Part shown: positions 26,913 to 34,712 of the stretch, in pieces
Numbering within the stretch: position 1 is the first letter of the stretch
Layout of the letters: every line of letters begins with the position of its first letter
Source of the DNA: Pelagibacterium sp.
GTDB lineage: Bacteria; Pseudomonadota; Alphaproteobacteria; Rhizobiales; Devosiaceae
DNA length: 64,000 bases
Direction: 5' to 3'
Assembly (NCBI GenBank): GCA_002723255.1
Contig: PBNW01000078.1
Coordinates: 1-64,000 of the forward strand
The notes under the pieces: generated by a model
What the model saw: only the letters and a program-made list of their open reading frames with translations
What the model was told of the DNA's origin: nothing
Database searches by the model: none
Made by a program: the position numbers and the translations under genes

Positions 26913-26999
26913 TCAGACCACCGGAACGGTGCCGTAGGCGGCAACCATTACGCCGATGGCGAGAAAGAACAGGGCCGAAAGGGAAACGGTCTTCAGCAT
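26913..26999 (-). CDS. Candidate 28-residue single-TM protein
   Basis: A short frame starting ATG-CTG-AAG encodes a hydrophobic peptide (MLKTVSLSALFFLAIGVMVA and 8 more residues), almost entirely one TM helix with a Lys at the N-side. It sits between purS and a strong terminator 35 bases beyond its stop, in the same orientation as purS. A GGAG lies about 12 bases before the ATG, which is a long spacing. It could be a real small membrane protein or chance; conservation would decide. Confidence 0.4.
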   Translation of the reverse strand: MLKTVSLSALFFLAIGVMVAAYGTVPVV

Positions 27000-27065
27000 T
27001 TCGAGGCATACTCCATGGCGCGCGGACGCGACAAATTGCGCGGGATTTAATTTAAATGGCAGAGG

Positions 27066-27308
27066 TTAACCGATGATCTCTACGGCGTAATTTTCGATCA
27101 CGGTGTTGGCGAGAAGCTTTTCGCACATCCTCTCGATTTCCGTTTTCGCACTAACGGGATCGGTGGCCGAAAGTTCCAGATCGAACACCTTTCCCTGCCG
27201 TACGGACTCGACTCCGGCAAAGCCGAGACCTTCGAGTGAACCTTCGATGGCCTGTCCCTGAGGATCCAGGACACCGGTTTTCAAAGTGACGATGACGCGG
27301 GCTTTCAT
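27066..27308 (-). CDS. purS: Phosphoribosylformylglycinamidine synthase subunit PurS
   Basis: 80-residue small subunit that joins PurQ to PurL and helps ammonia transfer. It has the typical N-terminus MKARVIVTLKTGVLDPQGQAIEGSL and the core RQGKVFDLEL. It lies 59 bases after purC on the same strand and is very probably in its operon. It is separated from purQ by the acyltransferase unit. Confidence 0.96.
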   Translation of the reverse strand: MKARVIVTLKTGVLDPQGQAIEGSLEGLGFAGVESVRQGKVFDLELSATDPVSAKTEIERMCEKLLANTVIENYAVEIIG

Positions 27309-27367
27309 GGTTCCGTTTGGCCTTTTGGTTGGGCGGAAGAATTTTCGTTATCCCGGGAAAACTCCGG

Positions 27368-28132
27368 TTACTGAACCAGCCGGGGACCGGTGGTCAGCGC
27401 GTTGTCTGCCTCGACGAGAATGCCGAGACGCTGGGCGACTTCGCGATAGGCATCGACGAGACCCCCAAGATCTTCGCGGAAGCGGTCCTTGTCGAGCTTG
27501 TTACGGGTCTTGATGTCCCATAGCCGGCAATTGTCGGGTGAGATTTCGTCGGCCAGCACGATGCGCATGAGGTCACCCTCATAAAGGCGGCCGCATTCGA
27601 TCTTGAAATCGACAAGCTGGATGCCGACGCCCATGAACAGGCCGGTCAGGAAATCGTTGACGCGCACGGCGAGCGCCATGATGTCGTCGAGCTCCTGGGG
27701 ATTGGCCCAGCCGAAGGCGGTGATGTGCTCTTCGGAGACCATGGGATCGTTCAGCGCATCGTCCTTGTAGTAAAATTCGATGATCGAGCGGGGAAGCTGG
27801 GTGCCCGATTCAAGGCCCAGACGCTTGCAGAGCGATCCCGCTGCGACATTGCGCACGACCACTTCGATTGGGATGATCTCGACTTCGCGGATCAACTGTT
27901 CGCGCATGTTGATGCGGCGCACGAAATGGGTGGGGATGCCGAGCGTATTGAGCTTGGTGAAGATGTACTCGGAAATCCGGTTATTGAGGACGCCCTTGCC
28001 ATCGATGATCTCGTGCTTGGCGCCGTTACCGGCGGTGGCGTCGTCCTTGAAGTGCTGGATCAGCGTGCCGGGCTCGGGGCCCTCATAGAGCACTTTGGCC
28101 TTGCCTTCGTAAATCTTGCGACGACGGTTCAT
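27368..28132 (-). CDS. purC: SAICAR synthetase
   Basis: ATP-dependent joining of aspartate to CAIR in purine synthesis (254 residues). Motifs are YEGKAKVLY at the N-terminus, [16 protein letters not shown] in the middle, and the substrate region [11 protein letters not shown]...[14 protein letters not shown]. It heads the purC-purS transcript and is divergent from the ATPase-inhibitor gene, with 286 bases between them (28133-28418) in which no other gene is seen. Confidence 0.97.
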   Translation of the reverse strand: MNRRRKIYEGKAKVLYEGPEPGTLIQHFKDDATAGNGAKHEIIDGKGVLNNRISEYIFTKLNTLGIPTHFVRRINMREQLIREVEIIPIEVVVRNVAAGSLCKRLGLESGTQLPRSIIEFYYKDDALNDPMVSEEHITAFGWANPQELDDIMALAVRVNDFLTGLFMGVGIQLVDFKIECGRLYEGDLMRIVLADEISPDNCRLWDIKTRNKLDKDRFREDLGGLVDAYREVAQRLGILVEADNALTTGPRLVQ

Positions 28133-28418
28133 TTCGACGGTGTCCCGTAGATTGCGTGGTTAAGCGGGTCGGAATTTGGGCGCACTCATGCGCCTTTTTG
28201 GGTGGCCAATGCAAGCCCTTTCATGGGGCGGGCCAAACCATTCACGCTCTACATATCGCGATTCCGCCCCCTGTTGCGCAAAAACTGCGATAAGGGTTTA
28301 CGCAGGCGTCTGGCGGGCGTGCAATACGTTGATTTTGGGGGCGATAGAGCCTATTTCAAACCGTAAACCGCGCGTGGCGGCCAGTACCGGAAAACCAAAC
28401 AAGCCGAGGGACCGAGAA

Positions 28419-28745
28419 ATGTCTTCATTCGACGAACGCCAGAGGGGCGAGGAAGCCAAATTCGCCCATGACGCATCGCTGCGATTCAAGGCCGAAGCGC
28501 GCCGCAACAAGCATCTGGCGCATTGGGCCAGCGCCGAAATGGGCGTGACCGAGGCCGATGCGATTGCCAATTATGTTGCCGAAGTGATCGCCGCAGACAT
28601 GACAGAGGCCGGCCCGGCCGACGTCGCGCGCAAGATCAAGGCCGATTTCGAGGCCAAGAATATCGAGATCGACGAAAAGACCATCGAGGCCAAGATCGCC
28701 CAGTTCGATATTCAGGCGCGGGCCGAGGTGCTGGCCGAGGCCTGA
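28419..28745 (+). CDS. DUF1476 protein, F1-ATPase inhibitor subunit zeta
   Basis: 108-residue helical protein of the alphaproteobacterial zeta family, which blocks reverse rotation (ATP hydrolysis) of the F1 motor in Paracoccus and relatives. The N-terminal inhibitory segment MSSFDERQRGEEAKFAHD and the four-helix core are both visible. The ATG at 28419 matches the family start; an upstream in-frame extension to 28176 is non-coding. It is followed after 25 bases by a DUF1801 gene. Confidence 0.93.
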   Translation: MSSFDERQRGEEAKFAHDASLRFKAEARRNKHLAHWASAEMGVTEADAIANYVAEVIAADMTEAGPADVARKIKADFEAKNIEIDEKTIEAKIAQFDIQARAEVLAEA

Positions 28746-28770
28746 GGTTCCGGCTCGGAGGGCAGGCGCC

Positions 28771-29169
28771 ATGAAAGGCATCAGGCACGAGACCATTGCC
28801 GGCTATCACGCGGTCCAGACCGATGAGGATCGCGCGATCTGCGAGCAACTGCGCGGCGTCATCGACCGGGTGCTGCCCGAGGCCGAAAGCAAGATCTGGC
28901 ACGCCCATCCGGTATGGTTTCTGGCCGGCAACCCGATCGTTGGGTACAGCAAGCTCAAGCATTGTGTGCGGCTGTTGTTCTGGAGCGGGCAATCCTTCGA
29001 GACCCCGGGACTGGCGCCTGAAGGCACTTTCAAGGCGGCCGAAGCCCGCTTCACGCGGGCCGAGGAGGTGGATGAAGGCCCGCTGATGCAGTGGCTGGAA
29101 GAAGCCCGTACGATCCAGTGGGACTACAAAAATCTCATCAAGAAGCGAAAGCTGGAGCGGCTGATCTAG
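28771..29169 (+). CDS. DUF1801 domain protein
   Basis: 132-residue cytoplasmic protein of the DUF1801/YdhG-like fold, which has no proven function. Typical stretches are LRGVIDRVLPEAESKIWHAHPVWF and CVRLLFWSGQSF. It lies directly downstream of the zeta inhibitor and ends at a strong terminator, so the two form an operon. Confidence 0.85.
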   Translation: MKGIRHETIAGYHAVQTDEDRAICEQLRGVIDRVLPEAESKIWHAHPVWFLAGNPIVGYSKLKHCVRLLFWSGQSFETPGLAPEGTFKAAEARFTRAEEVDEGPLMQWLEEARTIQWDYKNLIKKRKLERLI

Positions 29170-29190
29170 GGATTGATCCAGGCTCATCTG

Positions 29191-29221
29191 AAAGCCCCGC
29201 GTACTCGGCGCGGGGTTTTTT
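29191..29221 (+). terminator. Terminator after DUF1801 gene
   Basis: CCCCGCG (29195-29201) pairs with CGCGGGG (29209-29215), with A/T extension and a run of six T. Confidence 0.92.
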
Positions 29222-29228
29222 ATTGCAA

Positions 29229-29254
29229 AACAGATAAGTGTATGCTTATCTGTT
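29229..29254. promoter_or_regulatory. Likely ArsR operator, perfect 10-bp inverted repeat
   Basis: AACAGATAAG and CTTATCTGTT are perfect complements around a 6-base spacer (TGTATG). The site ends three bases before the ArsR start codon, so it overlaps the promoter or leader of the ArsR-SRPBCC operon. Binding is inferred from symmetry and position. Confidence 0.75.
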
Positions 29255-29257
29255 GGC

Positions 29258-29572
29258 ATGGATGATGATTCTCTTTTCAGGGCACTGGCCGATCCCACAC
29301 GCCGCGCGATCTTCGAGCGGCTGAGCGCCGGGCCAGCCAATGCAAGCGGGCTGCGCGAGGGCTTCGGCATCAGCCAGCCGGCGATGAGCCAGCATCTTGG
29401 CGTTCTGGTCGGAGCGGGGCTGGTGCGGCAGGAGCGGGATGGCCGGTTCGTCAATTACGAAGTCGATCCGGCCGGTATCGGTCGGATCGGGGCCTGGCTG
29501 TCGCGATACAGGGCCTACTGGCCGAGCCGGATGGCCGATCTGGATGAGGTTTTGAGGGAGATGGATCAATGA
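29258..29572 (+). CDS. ArsR-family transcriptional regulator
   Basis: 104-residue winged-helix repressor. The N-terminus [17 protein letters not shown] and the recognition helix [19 protein letters not shown] are typical of the ArsR subgroup paired with SRPBCC/AHSA1 proteins. The metal-binding ELCVCDL motif of ArsR/SmtB is absent, so it probably does not sense metals. It overlaps the SRPBCC start by four bases (ATGA). Confidence 0.92.
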   Translation: MDDDSLFRALADPTRRAIFERLSAGPANASGLREGFGISQPAMSQHLGVLVGAGLVRQERDGRFVNYEVDPAGIGRIGAWLSRYRAYWPSRMADLDEVLREMDQ

Positions 29573-29890
29573 GCGAGACGATCGAGATGGAATTTAGCTT
29601 CGATGCGCCGCCGGAAAAGGTCTGGCGCGCAGTCTCCATCGCCCAGTATCGCGAACGCTGGCTGCCGGGCACCGATCTTGCGCAGGACGAGCCGCTGGCT
29701 CTCGAAGAGGGAAGCGCTGTGAGCTATCGCATGCGCGACAGTGCACCCCCGCATGAGGAAAGCGTCGTCACCTTCCAGATAGCCGCCGACGGCTCGGGGG
29801 GGCACGCGGCTCGAAATCATACAGCGTCTTGTGGTCGCGGTGCCGGCTGCCGCCAATGCAAATGGCGAGACGATGATGCTGGCCGCCTAA
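29569..29890 (+). pseudogene. SRPBCC (AHSA1-like) gene with frameshift in a G7 tract
   Basis: The N-terminal 78 codons ([22 protein letters not shown]...[11 protein letters not shown]) are a normal SRPBCC start-helix-grip protein. At the run of seven G (29796-29802) the frame is lost: in the original frame translation runs on into the ClpP gene. If one G is removed, the frame continues [20 protein letters not shown] and stops at TAA 29890, giving a plausible protein of about 106 residues. This is either a real mutation, a slippage-prone (phase-variable) tract, or a sequencing error. It is paired with ArsR by a 4-base overlap. Confidence 0.75.
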
Positions 29891-29934
29891 GGCCCTCTTT
29901 AATTCCTATCAGTACCAAGCAATGGAGGTCGCCC

Positions 29935-30540
29935 ATGCGCGACACGATGCAACTCGTCCCCATGGTGGTCGAGCAATCCCAGCGTGGCGAGCGCTCGTTC
30001 GATATCTATTCGCGGCTGCTGCGCGAGAGAATCGTTTTCGTCAATGGCGAGATCAACGATGCGATGGCCTCGCTGGTCTGCGCGCAGCTTCTGTTTCTGG
30101 AGGGCGAAAACACGAAAAAGCCGATCCAGATGTATATCAACTCCTATGGCGGCGTGGTGACCAGCGGGCTGGCCATGTACGACACCATGCAGTTCATCCG
30201 CTCGCCGGTGCATACGCTGTGCATGGGCACGGCGCGGTCGATGGGTTCGTTCCTTCTGATGGGCGGGGAAGCCGGTTTCCGCGCCGCATTGCCCAATGCC
30301 AGCCTGCATGTGCACCAGCCCTTGGGCGGGTTTCAGGGGCAGGCCAGCGACATGCTGATCCATTCCGATGAAATGCAGCGCACCAAGAAGCGGATGATTG
30401 AGCTCTACGCCCAACATTGTGGACGCAGCTATGACGAGGTGGAAAGAACGCTCGATCGCGACCGGTTCATGACGCCGCAGGAAGGCAAGGAATGGGGGCT
30501 GATCGATACGATCATGACCGAGCGCCCGCCAGTTGGGTGA
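29935..30540 (+). CDS. ATP-dependent Clp protease proteolytic subunit (ClpP)
   Basis: Serine peptidase of the ClpP family, 201 residues. The triad is Ser102 (ARSMGSFLL), His127 ([15 protein letters not shown]) and Asp176 (DRDRFM). The ATG at 29935 has TGGAGG upstream and gives the standard N-terminus. No clpX follows, so it is probably a second ClpP and not the tig-clpP-clpX copy. Its C-terminus is short, and its stop codon TGA is part of S-family element 2. Confidence 0.9.
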   Translation: MRDTMQLVPMVVEQSQRGERSFDIYSRLLRERIVFVNGEINDAMASLVCAQLLFLEGENTKKPIQMYINSYGGVVTSGLAMYDTMQFIRSPVHTLCMGTARSMGSFLLMGGEAGFRAALPNASLHVHQPLGGFQGQASDMLIHSDEMQRTKKRMIELYAQHCGRSYDEVERTLDRDRFMTPQEGKEWGLIDTIMTERPPVG

Positions 30541-30650
30541 TGGCGGTCTGCAAAACGCAATCTCCTGCGCTTCCGGTGCTCACGTACTTTGAAGTACGCT
30601 CCGCTCCGGTTCTCGAAGATCGCCTTTTTCGACTCGCCCTGACCCAACTG
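30530..30650 (+). repeat. S-family element 2
   Basis: CAGTTGGGTGATGGCG (30530-30545) and CGCCCTGACCCAACTG (30635-30650) are inverted ends with two mismatches. Inside are the shared blocks TGATGGCGGTCTGCAAA, TTCCGGTGCTCACGTAC, CTCGAA and CGCCTTTTTCGACTCGCCCTGA, plus a GTACTTTGAAGTAC hairpin. The outer arms differ from those of element 1, yet each copy is self-complementary. Confidence 0.75.
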
Positions 30651-30663
30651 CTCGCCGCTGCGG

Positions 30664-31215
30664 CTATATCCGGCTCATCAGCCGGGTGAACATCAACAAC
30701 CCTTCGGGCCACGGACCGTGGCCGGATTCGATGTTGATATGGCCGACATCGCCCGCGACATGGAAATCGGAGCCCCAGCGGGCTGCAAATTCGGCGGCGC
30801 GTTCGACGCTGCAATAGGGATCGTTGGAAGACGCGACCAGCATCGAGGGGAATCTGAGCGGGTCGGAGGACAGACCCCGAAAGGGCGAGGTCGCTTCCGG
30901 GACGTCGGGGTGCTCGTCGACATCGGGCGGGGCAACGAGAAAGGCGCCTTTGACCTTGGTATCGGCCTGGGTCTGGCTCGCGGCAACAATGGTCTGAACG
31001 CCGAGCGAATGGCCGACCAGAACCACAGGCCGCATGGCCATCATGATCTCGCGTTCGAGGGTTTCGAGCCAGCCGGCGAGCGTTGGGGCTTCCCATTCGT
31101 CCTGTTCGACGAATTTTGCATTGCGGATCTTTTCGACCCAGCGGTGCTGCCAGTGGCCGGGGCCGGAATGACCCAGTCCGGGGATGATGAGGATGTCGGC
31201 GTCTGCGGTTTTCAT
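30664..31215 (-). CDS. RBBP9/YdeN-type serine hydrolase
   Basis: 183-residue alpha/beta hydrolase of the DUF1749/RBBP9 group. The N-terminus has IIPGLGHSGPGHWQHRW, followed by the nucleophile Ser70 (VGHSLG), Asp132 (SSNDPYC) and His159 (DVGHINIESGHG). Relatives hydrolyse small esters, but the natural substrate is unknown. It is monocistronic on the minus strand, ending 13 bases from S element 2. Confidence 0.88.
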   Translation of the reverse strand: MKTADADILIIPGLGHSGPGHWQHRWVEKIRNAKFVEQDEWEAPTLAGWLETLEREIMMAMRPVVLVGHSLGVQTIVAASQTQADTKVKGAFLVAPPDVDEHPDVPEATSPFRGLSSDPLRFPSMLVASSNDPYCSVERAAEFAARWGSDFHVAGDVGHINIESGHGPWPEGLLMFTRLMSRI

Positions 31216-31362
31216 AGCACGATTACTTGGTGGATTTCCGGCAGTTGCGCAAGGGGCCGCTCGGCTGGAGGGGCGACTGCAGGCTTGTCGTTTTGACGGG
31301 ACTGCTGACGCAGGCTGTCAGGGCGTTTCTGTTATGTTCTTATTGCAACGGAGAGCGGACAA

Positions 31363-31554
31363 ATGACGGAATGGAAAATGGCCCAAAGCCGCACACTCAA
31401 GGCAAGCCGGGCCGGGAGCATCCTTGCCATGCTCAGGATATCTCCTGTTTTCAGTGAGCGGCGGGGCCGGGCACAAGCTGTACCCGACACGCTGCGGGTG
31501 GATGTGGGATTGGAGCCGAAAGAAACGCGCCGGACGTGGCGGGATTATCGCTAG
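31363..31554 (+). CDS. Small basic protein of unknown function
   Basis: 63 residues, rich in Arg/Lys, with no TM segment. The ATG is preceded by CGGAG at about 8 bases, and the frame ends just before R-family copy 5. The segment VPDTLRVDVGLEPKETRRTWRDY reads like a genuine conserved tail. It is the only plausible gene in 31216-31556; upstream bases 31216-31350 show nothing else. Confidence 0.5.
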   Translation: MTEWKMAQSRTLKASRAGSILAMLRISPVFSERRGRAQAVPDTLRVDVGLEPKETRRTWRDYR

Positions 31555-31556
31555 AT

Positions 31557-31616
31557 GCTTTGTTTGTCGCGTGTCCGAACCGCAAGACCGTTTCCACTTT
31601 TGCTGGAGCCGCTCTA
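31557..31616 (+). repeat. Palindromic repeat, R-family copy 5
   Basis: Core TTTGTCGCGTGTCCGAACCG followed by CAAGACCGTTTCCACTTTTG and GCTGGAGCCGCTCTA. It lacks the TTGAC hairpin. Its last bases (31614-31616, CTA) are the stop codon of purB on the minus strand. Confidence 0.7.
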
Positions 31617-32918
31617 TTCGCCGAACACGCGTTTGAAGATCGTGTCGACATGCTTGAGGTGATAGGCGTCGTCAAAACTGGCATCGATCTGTTCGTCGGA
31701 AAGCTTGGCCGAAACATCGGGGTCGGCCTTGAGGAAATCGGGAAACTTGCCTTCGCCGCGCCAGACCTTCATGGCGTTGCGTTGCACGGCGGAATAGCTT
31801 TCCTCGCGGCTCATGCCGGCCTGGGTAAGAGCGAGCAGGAAGCGCTGGGAATTGTGCAGGCCGCCGAGCTTGTCCATGTTGGCCTTCATGGTCTCGGGAT
31901 AGACCACGAGATTTTCGATGACGCCGGTGAGGCGGGCCAGGGCGAAATCGAGGGTCACTGTCGCGTCAGGGCCGATCATGCGTTCGACCGAGGAGTGCGA
32001 AATGTCGCGTTCGTGCCAGAGGGCGACGTTCTCTAGCGCCGGGGTCACCATGCCGCGCACGAGGCGGGCGAGGCCGGTGAGGTTTTCGGTCAGCACGGGA
32101 TTGCGCTTGTGCGGCATGGCCGACGAGCCCTTCTGACCCTTTGAGAAAAATTCTTCCGCCTCGAGCACTTCGGTGCGCTGGAGGTGGCGGATTTCGGTCG
32201 CCAGACGCTCGATGGACGAGGCAATGACGCCGAGCGTTGCGAAATACATGGCGTGACGGTCGCGCGGAATGACCTGGGTCGAAACCGGCTCGACAGCAAG
32301 GCCCATCTGCTCGGCGACATATTCTTCCACCGAGGGATCGATATTGGCGAATGAGCCCACAGCGCCTGAGATCGCGCAGGTGGCGATTTCGGCGCGGGCG
32401 TTGACCAGCCGGTCGCGGCAGCGGGAAAATTCGGCATAGGCCTGGGCGAGTTTGACCCCGAACGTGGTCGGCTCGGCGTGAATGCCGTGGCTGCGGCCGA
32501 TGGTGATGGTGTTCTTGTGCTCGTAGGCGCGCTTTTTGAGCGCTGCGAGCAGGGCGTCGAGATCGGCAAGCAGCAGGTCGGCGGCGCGGGCGAGTTGGAC
32601 CGAGAGCGTGGTGTCGAGCACGTCGGACGAGGTCATGCCCTGATGGACGAACCGGGCCTCGGGGCCGACGATTTCGGCGAGATGGGTCAGGAAGGCGATG
32701 ACGTCATGTTTGACTTCCCGTTCGATCTCGTCGATCCGGTCAACGTCAAATTTTGCGTCCTTGCCCCTGGCCCAGATTCCATCGGCAGAGGCCTGCGGCA
32801 CGACGCCGAGTTTAGCCTGCGCGGTGGTGGCATGCGCTTCGATCTCTAACCAGATCTTGAACTTGGTCTCTGGTGACCAGATGTCGACCATCTGCTGGCG
32901 GGAATAGCGCGGGATCAT
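31614..32918 (-). CDS. purB: Adenylosuccinate lyase
   Basis: 434-residue fumarase/aspartase-superfamily enzyme acting twice in purine synthesis (SAICAR to AICAR, adenylosuccinate to AMP). The signature is GSSAMPHKRNPV in the catalytic loop, with HQGMTSSDVLDT and GRSHGIHAEP in the earlier conserved regions. Length is as in Bacillus-type PurB. It lies 35 bases after rpe on the same strand, so an rpe-purB transcript is likely. Confidence 0.96.
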   Translation of the reverse strand: MIPRYSRQQMVDIWSPETKFKIWLEIEAHATTAQAKLGVVPQASADGIWARGKDAKFDVDRIDEIEREVKHDVIAFLTHLAEIVGPEARFVHQGMTSSDVLDTTLSVQLARAADLLLADLDALLAALKKRAYEHKNTITIGRSHGIHAEPTTFGVKLAQAYAEFSRCRDRLVNARAEIATCAISGAVGSFANIDPSVEEYVAEQMGLAVEPVSTQVIPRDRHAMYFATLGVIASSIERLATEIRHLQRTEVLEAEEFFSKGQKGSSAMPHKRNPVLTENLTGLARLVRGMVTPALENVALWHERDISHSSVERMIGPDATVTLDFALARLTGVIENLVVYPETMKANMDKLGGLHNSQRFLLALTQAGMSREESYSAVQRNAMKVWRGEGKFPDFLKADPDVSAKLSDEQIDASFDDAYHLKHVDTIFKRVFGE

Positions 32919-32953
32919 GGGTTTAGGGTCCGTCGTTCAAAGATTGATTCAGA

Positions 32954-33628
32954 TTATCGGGCCATCGCGGCGTCGCGGATGGTTTTGATGCGGGGGGCGT
33001 AGGTGGCGGCGTCATTGCCCTTGTAAACGGCAGAGCCCGCGACCAGCGCTGTGGCGCCGGCTTTGGCGAGTGCGCCGGCGTTTGTGGGATCGACACCACC
33101 ATCGACCTCGATGTCGATGGGGCGATCGCCGATCAGACTTTTGGCCTGTTCTACCTTGGCAATGGCTTCGGGGATGAAGGCCTGGCCGCCAAAACCGGGA
33201 TTGACGCTCATGATCAATATAAGATCGAGCTTATCGATGACGTGCTGGATCGTGGAAACCGGCGTAGCCGGGTTGAGCGCCACGCCAGCCTTTTTGCCCA
33301 GTGCCTTTATCGCCTGAAGCGAGCGGTCGAGATGGGGGCCGGCTTCGGCGTGAATGGTGATAAGATCGGCACCGGCTTTGGCGAAGGCCTCGAGGTATGG
33401 ATCCGCCGGCGCGATCATCAGATGCACGTAGAGCAGTTTGCCGGTGACCGGGCGGATCGCTTCGACGATCAGCGGGCCGATGGAAATGTTGGGGACGAAA
33501 TGGCCGTCCATTACATCCACATGCACCCAGTCGCAGCCGGCCTGATCGATGGCGCGGACTTCCTCGCCCAGCCGGGAGAAGTCTGCCGACAGGATGGAGG
33601 GGGCGATCTTTATGGGATGGCTGGTCAC
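32954..33628 (-). CDS. rpe: Ribulose-phosphate 3-epimerase
   Basis: 224-residue TIM barrel interconverting ribulose-5-P and xylulose-5-P in the pentose phosphate and Calvin pathways. It has IAPSILSADFSRLGEEV, the metal-binding VHVDVMDGHFVPN, VNPGFGGQ, and IEVDGGVDPTNA for phosphate binding. The start is GTG (33628) with a GGGG-type ribosome-binding site. It lies upstream of purB on the same strand. Confidence 0.96.
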   Translation of the reverse strand: MTSHPIKIAPSILSADFSRLGEEVRAIDQAGCDWVHVDVMDGHFVPNISIGPLIVEAIRPVTGKLLYVHLMIAPADPYLEAFAKAGADLITIHAEAGPHLDRSLQAIKALGKKAGVALNPATPVSTIQHVIDKLDLILIMSVNPGFGGQAFIPEAIAKVEQAKSLIGDRPIDIEVDGGVDPTNAGALAKAGATALVAGSAVYKGNDAATYAPRIKTIRDAAMAR

Positions 33629-33718
33629 GGCGAACCCCGGATAGTGGTCTGTTGGCAGGCTTGTTAGTATGGCGGGGGCCGGAATCCTAGTCCCAAAAGG
33701 TCTGATGTGGCTGTTTGC

Positions 33719-34567
33719 TCACCGCTTGCGGCGTTCGGCGGCCAAAAGCGCAAGGGCCACGCCGCCCAGAATGCCGATCGAAGCGAGCGCGAGCCGCAAC
33801 GTAATCGTTTCGCCTATGATGAGGACACCGCCGGCCGCGGCAATTGCGGGAACCGTCAATTGCACCGTCGAGGCCTGAACCCGCGAGAGTGCGGGCAGCG
33901 CCGTGTACCAGACAGCGTAGCCCAGCCCCGAAGCGATGGCGCCGGACGCTATGGCGTAGGCGACCCCGGTCGGTGCAACGGGCGTCGTCCAAAGCCCGAT
34001 GCCCACCAGACCAGCGGCAATGGGCGCGCAGCGCACGAAATTGCCCGTGGTATCGGCGAGTGGCGAGCGCGATCCGCGGCCGATCAGCGAATAGACGGCC
34101 CAGGATGCCCCGGCCAGTGCAATCAGGACGGTGCCGAACGGATGGGGTGCCGTCAGCCCCGGAGAAACCAGATACACCAGGGATGCAACCGCCAGTCCGA
34201 TCCCGGTCCATTCGATTGCTCCGGGCCGGTCGCCCTTGATGATGGCCCAGCCGAGCATGCTCATCTGAACGCTGGCAAACAGGATAAGCGCGCCCAGGCC
34301 GGCACCGAGCATGAGGTAGGCAACCGAGAACGCGATGGCGTAGCCCAACAATGCGGCAGCGCCGGCCCAACTGCCGCCCATCCTGCGGGCGCCAGCCGTT
34401 CCGGGTCCCCAAAACAGCAGGAAGTAAAGCAGCATGGCGCCGGCGAGCAGCCGGATGCCCGTGTAGCTTGCCGCATCGATTGCGCCGTCTGACAGCGCAA
34501 GGCGGGCAAGAACGGAATTGGCCGCAAAGGCCAGCATGGCGGTGCCCGTCAATATGATGATGCGCAT
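33719..34567 (-). CDS. EamA-family DMT permease
   Basis: 282-residue ten-TM transporter with two EamA repeats. The first starts MRIIILTGTAMLAFAANSVLARLAL; the second is near PFGTVLIALAGASWAVYSLIGRGSRSPL. Substrate unknown. It is divergent from ccdA. Its monocistronic position between rpe and ccdA gives no clue to function. Confidence 0.87.
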   Translation of the reverse strand: MRIIILTGTAMLAFAANSVLARLALSDGAIDAASYTGIRLLAGAMLLYFLLFWGPGTAGARRMGGSWAGAAALLGYAIAFSVAYLMLGAGLGALILFASVQMSMLGWAIIKGDRPGAIEWTGIGLAVASLVYLVSPGLTAPHPFGTVLIALAGASWAVYSLIGRGSRSPLADTTGNFVRCAPIAAGLVGIGLWTTPVAPTGVAYAIASGAIASGLGYAVWYTALPALSRVQASTVQLTVPAIAAAGGVLIIGETITLRLALASIGILGGVALALLAAERRKR

Positions 34568-34712
34568 GCCAATCTCTCCACCCGTTTTGCCATGCTAGCG
34601 GCAAACGGGGCGAACCGCCATCGATCATCAAAACGTTGCGATGAGACAAAACGAGCCATTGCGCACCGTCCGCACGCCGTTACAAGTCCCCCATCGGTTT
34701 TCGGGAGCGGAA

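Noticed and set aside
28176-28418. N-terminal extension of the DUF1476 protein
   Set aside because: The extension is unlike the family, and the standard start MSSFDERQ is at 28419.
29569-30540. Single SRPBCC-ClpP fusion protein
   Set aside because: The join falls exactly at a G7 run, the linker between the halves has no family character, and ClpP has its own ribosome-binding site and ATG at 29935.
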